The notes: generated by a model not told the origin, from the letters alone. 64,000 nucleotides of DNA from TWA4 sp051879195 (GCA_051879195.1 JBJELO010000217.1:1-64000), one strand, 5' to 3'. Positions 16,564 through 26,548 are shown, counted from the stretch's first letter. Numbers and translations: made by a program.

Positions 16564-18996
16564 TTACATCATCACTTCAACCTGATATTCTGCAGGTATT
16601 TCCGATACAGGCAGGCAGTTTCCTTCAATGGCCTGTCCGTTAACGGTTACGGATTTCACACCTTTTTCATTGCCATCCGGGTTCTGGATGTGAATGTGAT
16701 AGGTAGAGCCGCGGTAGATCCGGGTGATGTTCAGCTCATGGATAAAATCAGGCAGACAGGGATCTACGGTCAGACCGTCAAAATCGGGCTGAATTCCCAG
16801 AATGTACTGGGATACGTTGACGAAGGTCCACGCAGCGGTTCCGGTCAGCCAGCTGTTTTTGGCTTCACCGAATTTCGGGGCATCCTTTCCGGCAATCATC
16901 TGGGAATAGACATAGGGTTCCGTGCTGTGAATCTCGCTGATCTCCTCGATGTAAGCGGGGCAGGTGCGGCGGTAGATTTCAAATGCGCGGTTGCCTCTGC
17001 CGATTCTTGTTTCAGCGATGGAAACCCAGGGATTGTTGTGACAGAAAATACCGGCATTTTCCTTGTATCCCGGAGGATAGGAGGAAATTTCACCCAGATT
17101 GACATAATAGTGGCTGTAGGGCGGCTGCTGGAGTACGATACCGTATTTGGTGTCCAGATGTTTCTTAACGGAATCCAGCGCTTTTTTTGCGTGGCCTTCC
17201 TTCACACCTACATCGGCAAGAACGCAGAAGCCCTGAGGTTCGATGTAGATTTTGCCTTCTTCACATTCATGGGAACCGACTTTGTCACCGAATGCATCGT
17301 AGGCGCGGATGAACCATTCGCCGTCCCAGCCTGCAGTGAGAATGGTCTGATACATGGTCTCCACTGCTTCTTCTGCCCGTCTGGCTTCTTCTTCATTGTT
17401 CATCAGGTGCTGAATCTTTGCGTATTCCCGTCCGTATTTCACAAACATACCTGCAATGAAAACCGATTCCGCCACAGGGCCTTCGGAAGGACCGAAGGTC
17501 TGGAAGGATTCGCCGGGTTCTTTGGAAAAGCAGTTCAGATTCAGGCAGTCGTTCCAGTCCGCCCGTCCGATGAGAGGGAGTCCGTGGGGACCCAGGTGGG
17601 TGCGGGTGTAATCGAAGGAGCGTTTCAGATGCTCGGCCAGTGTCTGCGCTTTGCTTTCGTCATTGTCAAAGGGAACCATTTCCTGAAGAATGGACAGATC
17701 ACCGGTTTCTTTCAGGTAGGCGGCGGTTCCGGCAATCAGCCACAGCGGATCGTCATTGAAACCACTGCCGATATCGGAGTTGCCCTTCTTTGTGAGAGGC
17801 TGGTACTGGTGGTATGCGCTGCCGTCCTCAAACTGGGTTGCAGCGATATCAAGAATTCTACCCCTTGCACGGTCGGGAATCAGGTGAACGAAGCCCAGCA
17901 GATCCTGACAGGAATCACGGAAGCCCATGCCGCGGCCGGTACCGGATTCATAATAGGAAGCAGAACGGGACATGTTGAAGGTGACCATGCACTGGTATTG
18001 ATTCCAGATATTGACCATACGGTTCAGCTTTTCTTCTCTGCTGTCCACTGTATAGATGGAAAGCAGTTCATTCCAGTAGTTTTTCAGTGTTTTAAGCGCC
18101 TGTTCAACCTGCGCATCTGTAGAAAAACGTGTCATCACTTCACGTGCCGGTTTCTTGTTGATCACACCGGGTGCTTCCCATTTATCCTCCACAGCATTTT
18201 CCGCATAGCCCAGCAGGAAAATAAAGCTCTTTGATTCACCGGGCTGCAGCGTCACTTCCAGACGATGGGAACCGATCACGGCGCCGCCGCTGGCAATGGA
18301 ATTGCCGGCCTTGTCTTCCAGCACCGCTTTGGGACGTTCGATGCTTCCGTAAACTCCCAGAAAACTGTTGCGGCTGGTATCGAAGCCCTGAATGGGAGCA
18401 TTTACCGAATAGTAAGCATAATGATTGCGGCGTTCCCGGTATTCTGTCTTGTGGTAGATTTCAGAACCGCATACTTCCACCTCGCCCAGACTGAGATTGC
18501 GCTGGAAATTGGTGGAATCATCCACCGCATTCCAGAAACAGAATTCCACGTAGGAAGTAACAGACAGGGACTCTGTCTCAGAACCGGTATTGGTAATCAC
18601 CAGATGATTCACTTCACAGTTTTCGTGAAGGGGAACAAAAGCAGTCAGGGAAGCCTGAATCGAACCTTTAGAGGACAGGTATCTGGTGTACCCCAGTCCA
18701 TGATGGCACTCATAGGAATCCAGTTCCGTCTTCACCGGCTGCCATCCGGGCGTCCACACCTCATTCTTATGGTGGATGAAATAATAACGGCCGTTGGTAT
18801 CCGCCGGAACATTATTGTAACGATAACGGGTCAGACGCAGCAGCTTCGCATCCTTATAAAAAGAATAGCCACCGCAGGTATTGGAAATCAAAGAGAAAAA
18901 ATTCTCATTCCCCAGATAATTAATCCAGGGCTGAGGCGTCTGAGGCGTCGTAATCACGTATTCTTTTTCGGCATCATCAAAGTATCCGAATTTCAT
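16564..18996 (-). CDS. Cellobiose phosphorylase (glycoside hydrolase family 94)
   Basis: This enzyme splits cellobiose (or a related beta-glucoside) with phosphate into glucose-1-phosphate and glucose, saving ATP. The 810-aa product matches the usual length of cytoplasmic cellobiose phosphorylases. N-terminal MKFGYFDDAEKEYVIT and PWINYLGNE are typical, as are QYQCMVTFN and RDSCQDLLG; the catalytic acid Asp about 483 is in RADWNDCLNLN. The ATG at 18996 was chosen for its GGAGG and family-typical N-terminus; the open frame extends 105 codons upstream but that part is non-coding repeat. It is transcribed opposite to its neighbours. Confidence 0.93.
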   Translation of the reverse strand: MKFGYFDDAEKEYVITTPQTPQPWINYLGNENFFSLISNTCGGYSFYKDAKLLRLTRYRYNNVPADTNGRYYFIHHKNEVWTPGWQPVKTELDSYECHHGLGYTRYLSSKGSIQASLTAFVPLHENCEVNHLVITNTGSETESLSVTSYVEFCFWNAVDDSTNFQRNLSLGEVEVCGSEIYHKTEYRERRNHYAYYSVNAPIQGFDTSRNSFLGVYGSIERPKAVLEDKAGNSIASGGAVIGSHRLEVTLQPGESKSFIFLLGYAENAVEDKWEAPGVINKKPAREVMTRFSTDAQVEQALKTLKNYWNELLSIYTVDSREEKLNRMVNIWNQYQCMVTFNMSRSASYYESGTGRGMGFRDSCQDLLGFVHLIPDRARGRILDIAATQFEDGSAYHQYQPLTKKGNSDIGSGFNDDPLWLIAGTAAYLKETGDLSILQEMVPFDNDESKAQTLAEHLKRSFDYTRTHLGPHGLPLIGRADWNDCLNLNCFSKEPGESFQTFGPSEGPVAESVFIAGMFVKYGREYAKIQHLMNNEEEARRAEEAVETMYQTILTAGWDGEWFIRAYDAFGDKVGSHECEEGKIYIEPQGFCVLADVGVKEGHAKKALDSVKKHLDTKYGIVLQQPPYSHYYVNLGEISSYPPGYKENAGIFCHNNPWVSIAETRIGRGNRAFEIYRRTCPAYIEEISEIHSTEPYVYSQMIAGKDAPKFGEAKNSWLTGTAAWTFVNVSQYILGIQPDFDGLTVDPCLPDFIHELNITRIYRGSTYHIHIQNPDGNEKGVKSVTVNGQAIEGNCLPVSEIPAEYQVEVMM

Positions 18997-19163
18997 AAAA
19001 TCCTCCGTTCTCTGCTGAAAAAGCAGTTGAAAATCACGTAACTGAACAGAACCTGTCCGGAAAAAACGGCCCTGGACAATTACAGAATGTGTCAGTTTCA
19101 TTATATCTGAAGCAGAAAAAGATACTACCGGAAAAAGACGAGAAGAAATACGGTAAAATTTTG

Positions 19164-19292
19164 CTGTTCGGTCTTCGGGGGGATGAGGGGGTGGGGTGAG
19201 GCGGAGGGAAGGTGATGTCCCCGTGAAGGACATCACCTTCCTTCCGCCGCCATAGTTTTTCGCCCTCATCCTCGGAATGAAGAATCGAACAG
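19164..19292. repeat. Long imperfect palindrome (unit 1)
   Basis: The outer arms match across about 130 bases: CTGTTCG...TCTTC...GATGAGGG on the left against CCCTCATC...GAAGA...CGAACAG on the right. The centre is a near-perfect 20-bp stem (19201-19220 with 19228-19247, one mismatch) around a 7-nt loop. No T-run follows. It does not look coding. It lies in the 843-base gap between the divergent GH94 and GH31 genes. Confidence 0.75.
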
Positions 19293-19311
19293 TAATGGGA
19301 GGACAGCGCAT
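19225..19311 (+). repeat. Direct repeat, copy 1 (right half of the palindrome)
   Basis: About 87 bases starting GAAGGACATCACCTTCC are repeated 124 bases further on with only a few differences. Confidence 0.85.
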
Positions 19312-19348
19312 ATAGAGCAGGTGCCGGCGTTTGTCAACGGTCCCTTAA

Positions 19349-19435
19349 GAAGGACATCACCTTCCTTCCGCCGCCATAGTTTTTCGCCCTCATCCATGGA
19401 ATGAAGAGCCGAACAGTAATGGGGGACAGCGCATA
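19349..19435 (+). repeat. Direct repeat, copy 2
   Basis: This is a near-identical copy of 19225-19311. Because copy 1 is half of a palindrome, copy 2 can also pair with the left arm at 19164-19220, allowing alternative folds. Confidence 0.85.
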
Positions 19436-19534
19436 AAAAGAGGGGGCGGCACCTGCTGCAACAATTCAGATGTCCTTCTCCCATCTACAGCCGGGGGCTT
19501 CTTTGACGGATCCGGAGAGATGAAAACCCATGGC

Positions 19535-19690
19535 GGCGGAAGGGATGACAGGTCCTGTCAAGGAGGCCGTTGACAAACGTCGGTACTTAGCGATTGGGCC
19601 GTCCGGAGGACGGTTCAAGAGCTTACGTACCGCTACGTTTGTCACAGAGCGGGAGCGCGCCTCCGGACAGGACCTGTCATCCCTTCCGCC
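19535..19690. repeat. Long palindromic element (unit 2) with perfect 25-bp ends
   Basis: Bases 19535-19559 are the exact reverse complement of 19666-19690. Inside, further pairs (TGACAAACGT with ACGTTTGTCA, CGGTAC with GTACCG, CCGTCC with GGACGG) extend the fold. The end sequence GGCGGAAGGGA resembles the stem of unit 1, so the units belong to one family. It has no transposase and no obvious target-site duplication. Short open frames here are rejected as genes. Confidence 0.8.
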
Positions 19691-19839
19691 TCACCTACTC
19701 TTTTGCCTCTCCTCCATCCGTCACCCAGTCCCCCGACTGTAAGATTTTCACCGTGTTTTATGGCGGAAAAGTGCGGTATTTTTTTGAGTATTTATTTGTT
19801 AAAATGTTTTGAAACATAAAAATACAGGAGGTTTTCTCT

Positions 19840-22179
19840 ATGAAATTTCACAATGGATGTTGGTTGTTAAAGGAAGGATTTGCCTGTTTTTCTCCGCAGC
19901 AGGTGTATGAAATAAATAAAAGTGATACGGAAGTGGTGCTGTGTACGCCTACGATGAAAATTGTGAAGAAGGGTGATACTCTGGGTGGTATTAACCTGAC
20001 AATCCGGGTGACGGCTCCCATGCCGGGGGTGCTGCGGGTGCAGGCTTATCATTATAAGGGTGTGGACAGGAAAAATGATCCCGAGTTTGAACTGAATCTG
20101 CCTCAGCCGCTGAAGCTGGATGTGACGGAGGAGGAGGGACTGCTGATTATTAAAAACGGTGGTCTCGGTTTGGTGGTTGATATTGAAGAGGGTACCATGC
20201 GGTTTGAGCGGGATGGTAAGCTTCTGACGAAGAGCGGTCATAAGGACCTTGGCTATATCCGGGAAAACTGGACCGGTTCCGCTTATGAAAAGGGTCAGCC
20301 TGCGTATATGTGCCAGCAGCTGGGCATGTCAGTTGGTGAGCTGATTTACGGTCTGGGCGAGCGTTTTACACCGTTTGTAAAGAACGGTCAGTCTGTTGTG
20401 ATCTGGAATGAAGACGGCGGTACCAGTACGGAGCAGTCCTACAAAAACATTCCGTTCTACGTATCCAGTAAGGGCTACGGTGTATTTGTCAATCATACGG
20501 GCAAAGTGGAATTTGAAGTGGGGACCGAGCAGGTGAGCAAGGTTGCTTTCAGTGTGCCGGGAGAAAGTCTCGATTATTTCTTTATTGACGGCCCTACCAT
20601 GAAGGATGTTGTGATTCGCTATACCGATCTGACCGGTAAACCGTCTTTGCCGCCACAGTGGACCTTCGGCCTCTGGCTTTCCACTTCATTTACCACCAGC
20701 TACGATGAGGAAACGGTTATGAGCTTTATTGACGGCATGCTGGACAGAGGAATTCCTCTGAGCGTCTTCCATTTTGACTGCTGCTGGATGAGAGAATACC
20801 ACTGGACTGATTTTATCTGGGATGAGAGAGTGTTCCCCGATCCTGCCGGTCTGCTTCAGAGAATCAAGGCAAAAGGAATCAAAATCTGCGTCTGGATCAA
20901 TTCCTATGTGGGTCAGGAATCAGCCCTGTTCGATGAGGGTATGGAAAAAGGCTATTTCCTGAAGCGTGAAAACGGCGATGTATGGCAGTGGGATATGTGG
21001 CAGCCCGGTCTTGCCATCATCGACTTTACCAATCCGGAGGCCTGCAGATGGTATCAGGAGAAGCTGGAAATGCTTCTGGATATGGGTGTTGACTGTTTCA
21101 AGACTGATTTCGGTGAAAGAATTCCTCTGGATGCGGTTTACTACAACGGTGCCGATCCGGAAAAAATGCACAACTACTATACTTACATGTATAACAAAAC
21201 GGTATATGAAGTTCTGGAAAAGAAACGCGGAAAAGAAGAAGCGGTACTCTTTGCCCGTTCTGCTACTGTGGGCGGCCAGAAATTCCCGGTTCACTGGGGC
21301 GGAGACTGCTGGTCCGATTATGAATCCATGGAAGAAAGCCTGCGCGGCGGTCTTTCCCTGACCACCAGCGGTTTCGGCTTCTGGAGCCATGATATTGGCG
21401 GATTTGAGCATCAGTCCACAGCGGACGTGTACAAACGCTGGGCTGCTTTCGGTCTTCTTTCCACACACAGCCGCTTACACGGAAGTACTTCCTACCGTGT
21501 ACCGTGGGTTTACGATGATGAGGCAGTCGAGGTGGTTCGTTTCTTCACCATGCTGAAACTGGAACTGCTTCCCTATTTATACAGCAGTGCACTGGAGACC
21601 TCCAGAACCGGTATCCCCATGATGCGCAGCATGCCTCTGGAATTTGAAGACGACATGAACTGCCGTTATCTGGACAAACAGTACATGCTGGGCGATAAAC
21701 TGCTGGTTGCTCCCATTTTCAATGATGAGGGAACTGCGGAATATTATCTGCCTGCAGGGACCTGGACCAGCTATCTGACCGGGGAAACGGCAGAAGGCGG
21801 ATGCTGGAGAAAAGAACAGCACGATTACTGCTCCATCCCGCTGTGGGTACGTGAAAATACTATCATTCCCGTTCAGAAGCATCCGGTAAATGCTGCAGAA
21901 CCCTATGCGGAAGACATTGAATTAAAGGTATATGCTCTGAAGGACCGCGCAGAACAGGCTGTATACCAGGATAATAAGGAAATCTTCCATATAACGGTGA
22001 CCTGCGAGGAGCAGCAGATCCGCGTACAGCTTACCGGTGAAAGCGGCTGCACCATTCGTTTTGTGAACTGCGTTTTCAGCTCCGTAAATGATGGCGATAT
22101 GGAAATTCAGGGACAGGATACCATCATAACCGTATCCGACCTGACAAAAGACAGTGTGGAACTGATCTGTGTAAAATAA
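19840..22179 (+). CDS. yicI: Alpha-xylosidase, glycoside hydrolase family 31 (YicI-like)
   Basis: This enzyme removes alpha-1,6-linked xylose from the non-reducing end of xyloglucan oligosaccharides or isoprimeverose. The 779-aa protein has the YicI layout: N-terminal beta-sandwich, GERFTPFVKNGQ, then the barrel with nucleophile Asp about 423 in FKTDFGERIP, a motif that in GH31 marks alpha-xylosidases, and the acid/base region FARSATVGGQKFPVHWGGD. It has no signal peptide. A strong AGGAGG lies 8 bases upstream. It is the first gene of a run of glycosidases, with the palindromic region ahead of it. Confidence 0.93.
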   Translation: MKFHNGCWLLKEGFACFSPQQVYEINKSDTEVVLCTPTMKIVKKGDTLGGINLTIRVTAPMPGVLRVQAYHYKGVDRKNDPEFELNLPQPLKLDVTEEEGLLIIKNGGLGLVVDIEEGTMRFERDGKLLTKSGHKDLGYIRENWTGSAYEKGQPAYMCQQLGMSVGELIYGLGERFTPFVKNGQSVVIWNEDGGTSTEQSYKNIPFYVSSKGYGVFVNHTGKVEFEVGTEQVSKVAFSVPGESLDYFFIDGPTMKDVVIRYTDLTGKPSLPPQWTFGLWLSTSFTTSYDEETVMSFIDGMLDRGIPLSVFHFDCCWMREYHWTDFIWDERVFPDPAGLLQRIKAKGIKICVWINSYVGQESALFDEGMEKGYFLKRENGDVWQWDMWQPGLAIIDFTNPEACRWYQEKLEMLLDMGVDCFKTDFGERIPLDAVYYNGADPEKMHNYYTYMYNKTVYEVLEKKRGKEEAVLFARSATVGGQKFPVHWGGDCWSDYESMEESLRGGLSLTTSGFGFWSHDIGGFEHQSTADVYKRWAAFGLLSTHSRLHGSTSYRVPWVYDDEAVEVVRFFTMLKLELLPYLYSSALETSRTGIPMMRSMPLEFEDDMNCRYLDKQYMLGDKLLVAPIFNDEGTAEYYLPAGTWTSYLTGETAEGGCWRKEQHDYCSIPLWVRENTIIPVQKHPVNAAEPYAEDIELKVYALKDRAEQAVYQDNKEIFHITVTCEEQQIRVQLTGESGCTIRFVNCVFSSVNDGDMEIQGQDTIITVSDLTKDSVELICVK

Positions 22180-22289
22180 TGATACAAAGGGTCATGGGTT
22201 TCAAGTTTGCTTACCTTAAAGGGCACGCGTGAAACACGGAGAAAACCGTTTGTATTATGGTATTAATCAATTCGAATCCGGAGGTAGCT

Positions 22290-24377
22290 ATGGATCAGAA
22301 AACAATGCAGAAAAAGGCAGAAGATATTGTAAATGAACTGACATTAAAGGAAAAGATCGGTATGATCCACGGGGCGGAGCTTTTTCAGACCGCAGGTGTG
22401 GAACGGCTGGGGATTCCTCCGCTGAAGATGTCCGACGGTCCCATGGGTGTCCGGCAGGAATTTTATCCTGCCAGCTGGATGAGCAGAAATCTTTCAGATG
22501 ATTACGTTACTTACCTCCCCTGCAACAGTGCCCTTGCTTCCACCTGGAACAGAGCGCTTGCCCGTGATATGGGCAGCGTTCTGGGGGAGGAAGCAAGAGG
22601 CAGAGGCAAGGATGTGATTCTGGCGCCGGGAATTAATATCAAAAGAAGCCCTCTGTGCGGAAGAAATTTTGAGTATTTCAGTGAAGATCCCTATCTGACG
22701 AAGGAACTGGCAGTTCCTTTTGTTCAGGGAGTTCAGCTCTGGGATGTGGCAGCCTGTGTGAAACATTTTGCAGTAAATAATCAGGAAACGGAGCGTTTGT
22801 GGGTCGATGTGGAGATTGATGAAGAAGCGCTGCGCACCATTTATCTGCCGGCCTTTTGTGATACCCTGATGAAAGGCGGTTCTTATACCGTAATGGGTGC
22901 TTACAATAAAATCCACGGCGAGCACTGCTGTCAGAGTGATTTCCTGTTGAAAAAGATTCTGCGGGAGGAATGGGGCTACGACGGCACCGTGATTTCCGAC
23001 TGGGGAGCTGTTCATGACACGGAACTGGCGGCAAATTCCCAGCTGGACATCGAGATGTCCGTAACCTATGATTTTGACTCCTATTTTATGGCGGACCCGC
23101 TGTATGAAAAGGTGGAAAAAGGTGAAATTGCCGAATCGGTTATCGACGAGAAGGTGGCGCGGATTCTCCTTCTGATGATGCGGCTCCACATGCTGGACGG
23201 TGAGCGGAAGGCAGGGGCGTATAATACACCGGAACACAGGGAAAAGACACTGGAAATCGCGAGAGAATCCGTGGTTCTGCTGAAAAATGAGAAAAACTGC
23301 CTGCCTCTTGATGCTTCCGGTCTGAAGAAAATCCTTGTGATCGGAGACAATGCGGAAGCAATTCATTCCTGCGGAGGCGGAAGCGCCGAAATCAAAGCGA
23401 TGTATGAGATTTCACCTCTCATGGGCATTAAAATGCTGCTGGGAGGCAATACGCAGGTGGATTATGCAAGAGGTTACTGCAGGGATGAAAAAGCGGATGC
23501 TTCCGATGTGAACTGGCAGGAAGCCAGCCTGGAAAATGGCGGCGGAGGTACAAAAGCAGCAGCGGAGTCAGCAGAAATGGCAGCAAGAAGAAAAGCCCTT
23601 CGTGAGGAAGCCGTGGCGCTGGCGCCGGAATATGACGCAGTGATCTTTGTGGGGGGTCTGAATCATGATCAGGACAGCGAAGGCAATGACCGTCCCGATA
23701 TGAAGCTGCCTTATGAGCAGGATGCACTGATCCGGGAGCTGCTGACCGTCAGACCGGATACGATTGTGGTGCTGACAGGCGGAAGTCCGGTGGAAATGGG
23801 TGAGTGGATTGACCTGACAGATACACTGGTATGGGGCTGGTATGCAGGCATGGAAGGCGGACGCGCACTGGCGGAAGTTCTTTTCGGCATAACCACGCCC
23901 TCCGGAAAGCTGCCGGAAACATTTTACAAAAAACATACCGACTGCTCTGCCCACTGCGTGGGAGAATTTCCCGGTGATGAGAAAGTCAGATACCGTGAGG
24001 GGGTATTTGTGGGATACCGTTACAATGACACATTCGGAGTGGAACCCCGGTTCTGCTTCGGACACGGATTATCCTACACACAGTTTGACTACAAAAACCC
24101 GGCAGTTACAATAGAAGGAAATGATGTTTTTGTATCATGCGATATTACCAATATGGGCGCACGGGAAGGTAAGGAAATCGTACAGATCTACACGGCACCC
24201 TGGGAACGGAAGGATAATCAGCCGGTTCAGGAGCTGAAGGGATTTGAAAAGGTTGCTTTGCAGCCAAGTGAGACAAAACAGGTGAAAATTCGTCTGGAAG
24301 GTCTGGAGGGAAGATGCGAGATCCGCATTGGCAGTTCCTCGAGAGATATCCGCCTGCGGCTGAATTCACAGCACTGA
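22290..24377 (+). CDS. Beta-glucosidase, glycoside hydrolase family 3
   Basis: This 695-aa cytoplasmic enzyme removes terminal beta-glucose. The barrel shows SDGPMGVR, the KHFAVNNQE substrate motif, MGAYNKIHG and nucleophile Asp about 237 in VISDWGAVHD. The second domain has VLLKNEKNCLPLD and the nucleotide-like loop IGDNAEAIHSCGGGSAE, and a fibronectin III-like domain ends the protein. The ATG at 22290 follows CCGGAGG. The arrangement matches BglB-type GH3 enzymes. It lies 110 bases after the alpha-xylosidase gene, and both probably serve the same oligosaccharide. Confidence 0.92.
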   Translation: MDQKTMQKKAEDIVNELTLKEKIGMIHGAELFQTAGVERLGIPPLKMSDGPMGVRQEFYPASWMSRNLSDDYVTYLPCNSALASTWNRALARDMGSVLGEEARGRGKDVILAPGINIKRSPLCGRNFEYFSEDPYLTKELAVPFVQGVQLWDVAACVKHFAVNNQETERLWVDVEIDEEALRTIYLPAFCDTLMKGGSYTVMGAYNKIHGEHCCQSDFLLKKILREEWGYDGTVISDWGAVHDTELAANSQLDIEMSVTYDFDSYFMADPLYEKVEKGEIAESVIDEKVARILLLMMRLHMLDGERKAGAYNTPEHREKTLEIARESVVLLKNEKNCLPLDASGLKKILVIGDNAEAIHSCGGGSAEIKAMYEISPLMGIKMLLGGNTQVDYARGYCRDEKADASDVNWQEASLENGGGGTKAAAESAEMAARRKALREEAVALAPEYDAVIFVGGLNHDQDSEGNDRPDMKLPYEQDALIRELLTVRPDTIVVLTGGSPVEMGEWIDLTDTLVWGWYAGMEGGRALAEVLFGITTPSGKLPETFYKKHTDCSAHCVGEFPGDEKVRYREGVFVGYRYNDTFGVEPRFCFGHGLSYTQFDYKNPAVTIEGNDVFVSCDITNMGAREGKEIVQIYTAPWERKDNQPVQELKGFEKVALQPSETKQVKIRLEGLEGRCEIRIGSSSRDIRLRLNSQH

Positions 24378-24436
24378 ACTGAAAAAAGAATGCAGTAAAA
24401 CAGACAGTAATACAACAACATTATAACAGAAAAAAC

Positions 24437-24470
24437 GTTCAGAGCCGGTCCGGAAATGCCGGCTCTGAAC
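24437..24470. terminator. Perfect 12-bp hairpin after the GH3 gene
   Basis: GTTCAGAGCCGG (24437-24448) pairs exactly with CCGGCTCTGAAC (24459-24470). An A-run lies on its left and no T-run on its right, so it would terminate best on the minus strand; on the plus strand it may be an attenuator or processing hairpin. Its arm shares the 11-nt core GGCTCTGAACA with the dispersed 29-nt repeat. Confidence 0.5.
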
Positions 24471-24496
24471 AACAGGCAGGATCTGCGGGGGGAAAT

Positions 24497-26536
24497 ATGA
24501 ATATTTACAGCAATAAAGTGAAGAAAATTGTGTATGGCGGCGACTATAATCCTGAACAGTGGCCCGAAGAGGTCTGGGAGGAGGACATTCGCCTGTTTAA
24601 GGAAGCACATATTGATATTGTAACACTGAATGTATTCAACTGGGCGGCACTTCAGCCGGATGAGCATACATACTGTTTTGATAAGCTGGACCGGGTCATG
24701 GAGCTGGTTCAGAAAAACGGTCTGAAGGTATGCCTGGCCACCTCGACCGGTGCACATCCTGCCTGGATGGCAAGAAAATATCCGGATATTCTGCGGACAG
24801 AATTCAATGGCATGCGCAGGAAGTTCGGCGGCAGACATAATTCCTGTCCCAACAGTCCCAGCTACCGGCGGTTTGTGCCGGAACTGGTGAAAAGAATTGC
24901 ACAGCGCTACCGGTCTTATGACAATCTGGTGCTGTGGCATGTATCCAACGAATTCGGCGGTGAATGCTACTGCGAAAACTGTGAAAAAGCATTCCGGGTG
25001 TGGCTCCGTGATAAATACGGTACGCTGGACAACCTGAACCGTTCCTGGAATACGGCTTTCTGGGGACATACATTTTATGACTGGGAGGATATTGTTCTTC
25101 CCAACCTGCTCAGCGAGCATTTTGAATATGAGAAAACACAGTTTCAGGGGATTACACTGGATTACCGCCGGTTCAATTCGGAAAGTATTCTTGCCTGCTA
25201 TCAGATGGAATCCGATATTCTGAAAGGAATCACACCGGACATCCCGGTGACAACCAACCTGATGGGATTTTATCCTCTCCTGGATTACTATAAATGGGGA
25301 AAAGCGATGGATGTGATTGCGTGGGACAATTATCCGGAAATCGGAGAAGAAGCGGCATCCATCGCCCTGACCCATGACCTGATGCGGGGGGTGGGCGGCG
25401 GAAAGCCTTTCCTTCTTATGGAACAGACCCCCAGTGTGACGAACTGGCTTCCCTACAACGCACCCAAGAGGCCGGGAGAAATGCGTCTGCAGAGTTATCA
25501 GGCAGTAGCTCACGGCGCGGACAGCGTCATGTTTTTCCAGATGCGCCGTTCCATCGGTGCCTGTGAAAAGCTGCACGGTGCGGTGATTGATCATGTGGGA
25601 ACCGGCAATACCAGAATTTTTCGTGAAATCCGGCAGCTGGGCGAGGAACTGGAAGCATTGGGCGGGCAGACGCTGGGCGCCCGGGTTCCGGCCAGGGCAG
25701 CCATTTATTTTGACTGGGACAACTGGTGGGGCATCCGCTATTCAGCAGGTCCCAGTCAGGATCTGGATTACCGTCAGGAGGTGCTGAATTACTACGAAGC
25801 ATTGTATTCGCAGAACATTCCGGTAGATATCATCGGGGCAGACGATGAACTGACCGGCTATGATCTGGTGATTGCACCGGTTCTGTACATGACAAAAACC
25901 GGCTGTGATGAAAAAATACGTAAATTTGTAAATGACGGAGGCACGTTTGTAACCACCTTCTTCAGCGGAATTGTGGACGAGCGCGATCTGGTCATCCCGG
26001 GAGGCTATCCGGGCAGACTGCGGGATATTCTGGGAATCTGGGTGGAAGAATCTGATGCGCTGCCCTCCGATCAGGAAAATCATTTTACATACGGCGGGAA
26101 AACGTATCCGGTCCGGATTCTTTGCGACATTCTTCACACAGAAGGCGCAGAAGAAAAGGGAACCTATGAAGATGATTTTTATAAAGGAACCCCTGCGGTA
26201 ACCGTTCATGAATATGGCGGGGGAAAAGCCTGGTATGCGGCAGCATCCTCGAACCGTGAGTTTTACCGTCAATTTATGCAGGATATCTGCAGGGCGTGCG
26301 GGATCACGCCCCTTCTCACGCCGCAGGAGAATCTGGAAGTCATGCTCCGGGAAAATGAAAACGGAAGCTTTCTGTTCCTTCTGAACCATGGAAGTGAACC
26401 ACTGGATGTGACCATGGAACAGGCGGGCCGGATCTTCCCGGAGGGAAAAGAAGTGGCTGCGGGAGAAAACCTTCATCTGGAAGGAAAGGATGTAAAAATA
26501 CTGGCAACTGTTCTGAAACAGTCCGGAATAAAGTAA
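24497..26536 (+). CDS. Beta-galactosidase, glycoside hydrolase family 42
   Basis: This 679-aa enzyme likely releases beta-linked galactose from imported oligosaccharides. GH42 marks are YGGDYNPEQWPEEVWEEDI at the N-terminus, acid/base Glu about 152 in HVSNEFGG, metal-site-like cysteines (CYCENC), and nucleophile Glu about 309 in LLMEQTPS. The trimerisation domain and small C-terminal beta domain follow. It has no signal peptide. GGGGGAA precedes the ATG. A yesL-type gene follows 12 nt later. In xyloglucan the target would be galactose on the xylose side chain; some GH42 enzymes act on alpha-L-arabinosides. Confidence 0.92.
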   Translation: MNIYSNKVKKIVYGGDYNPEQWPEEVWEEDIRLFKEAHIDIVTLNVFNWAALQPDEHTYCFDKLDRVMELVQKNGLKVCLATSTGAHPAWMARKYPDILRTEFNGMRRKFGGRHNSCPNSPSYRRFVPELVKRIAQRYRSYDNLVLWHVSNEFGGECYCENCEKAFRVWLRDKYGTLDNLNRSWNTAFWGHTFYDWEDIVLPNLLSEHFEYEKTQFQGITLDYRRFNSESILACYQMESDILKGITPDIPVTTNLMGFYPLLDYYKWGKAMDVIAWDNYPEIGEEAASIALTHDLMRGVGGGKPFLLMEQTPSVTNWLPYNAPKRPGEMRLQSYQAVAHGADSVMFFQMRRSIGACEKLHGAVIDHVGTGNTRIFREIRQLGEELEALGGQTLGARVPARAAIYFDWDNWWGIRYSAGPSQDLDYRQEVLNYYEALYSQNIPVDIIGADDELTGYDLVIAPVLYMTKTGCDEKIRKFVNDGGTFVTTFFSGIVDERDLVIPGGYPGRLRDILGIWVEESDALPSDQENHFTYGGKTYPVRILCDILHTEGAEEKGTYEDDFYKGTPAVTVHEYGGGKAWYAAASSNREFYRQFMQDICRACGITPLLTPQENLEVMLRENENGSFLFLLNHGSEPLDVTMEQAGRIFPEGKEVAAGENLHLEGKDVKILATVLKQSGIK

Positions 26537-26548
26537 AGGAGGAGAATT

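Noticed and set aside
16543..18234. Long open frame (563 codons) on the plus strand
   Set aside because: It lies wholly antisense to the GH94 gene, which has clear catalytic motifs; the plus-strand translation shows no recognisable domain. It is a codon-bias shadow.
18997..19311. N-terminal extension of the GH94 protein
   Set aside because: The extra 105 codons read through palindromic intergenic sequence, and the family-typical N-terminus with its ribosome site begins at 18996.
19225..19435. CRISPR array
   Set aside because: Only two copies of a long (~87 bp) unit with a 37-bp gap, themselves part of a palindrome; no cas genes are present.
19530..19812. Small open frames of 70-72 codons in the palindromic region
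   Set aside because: They lie inside the inverted repeats, lack ribosome sites and give arginine/proline-rich peptides typical of spurious frames.
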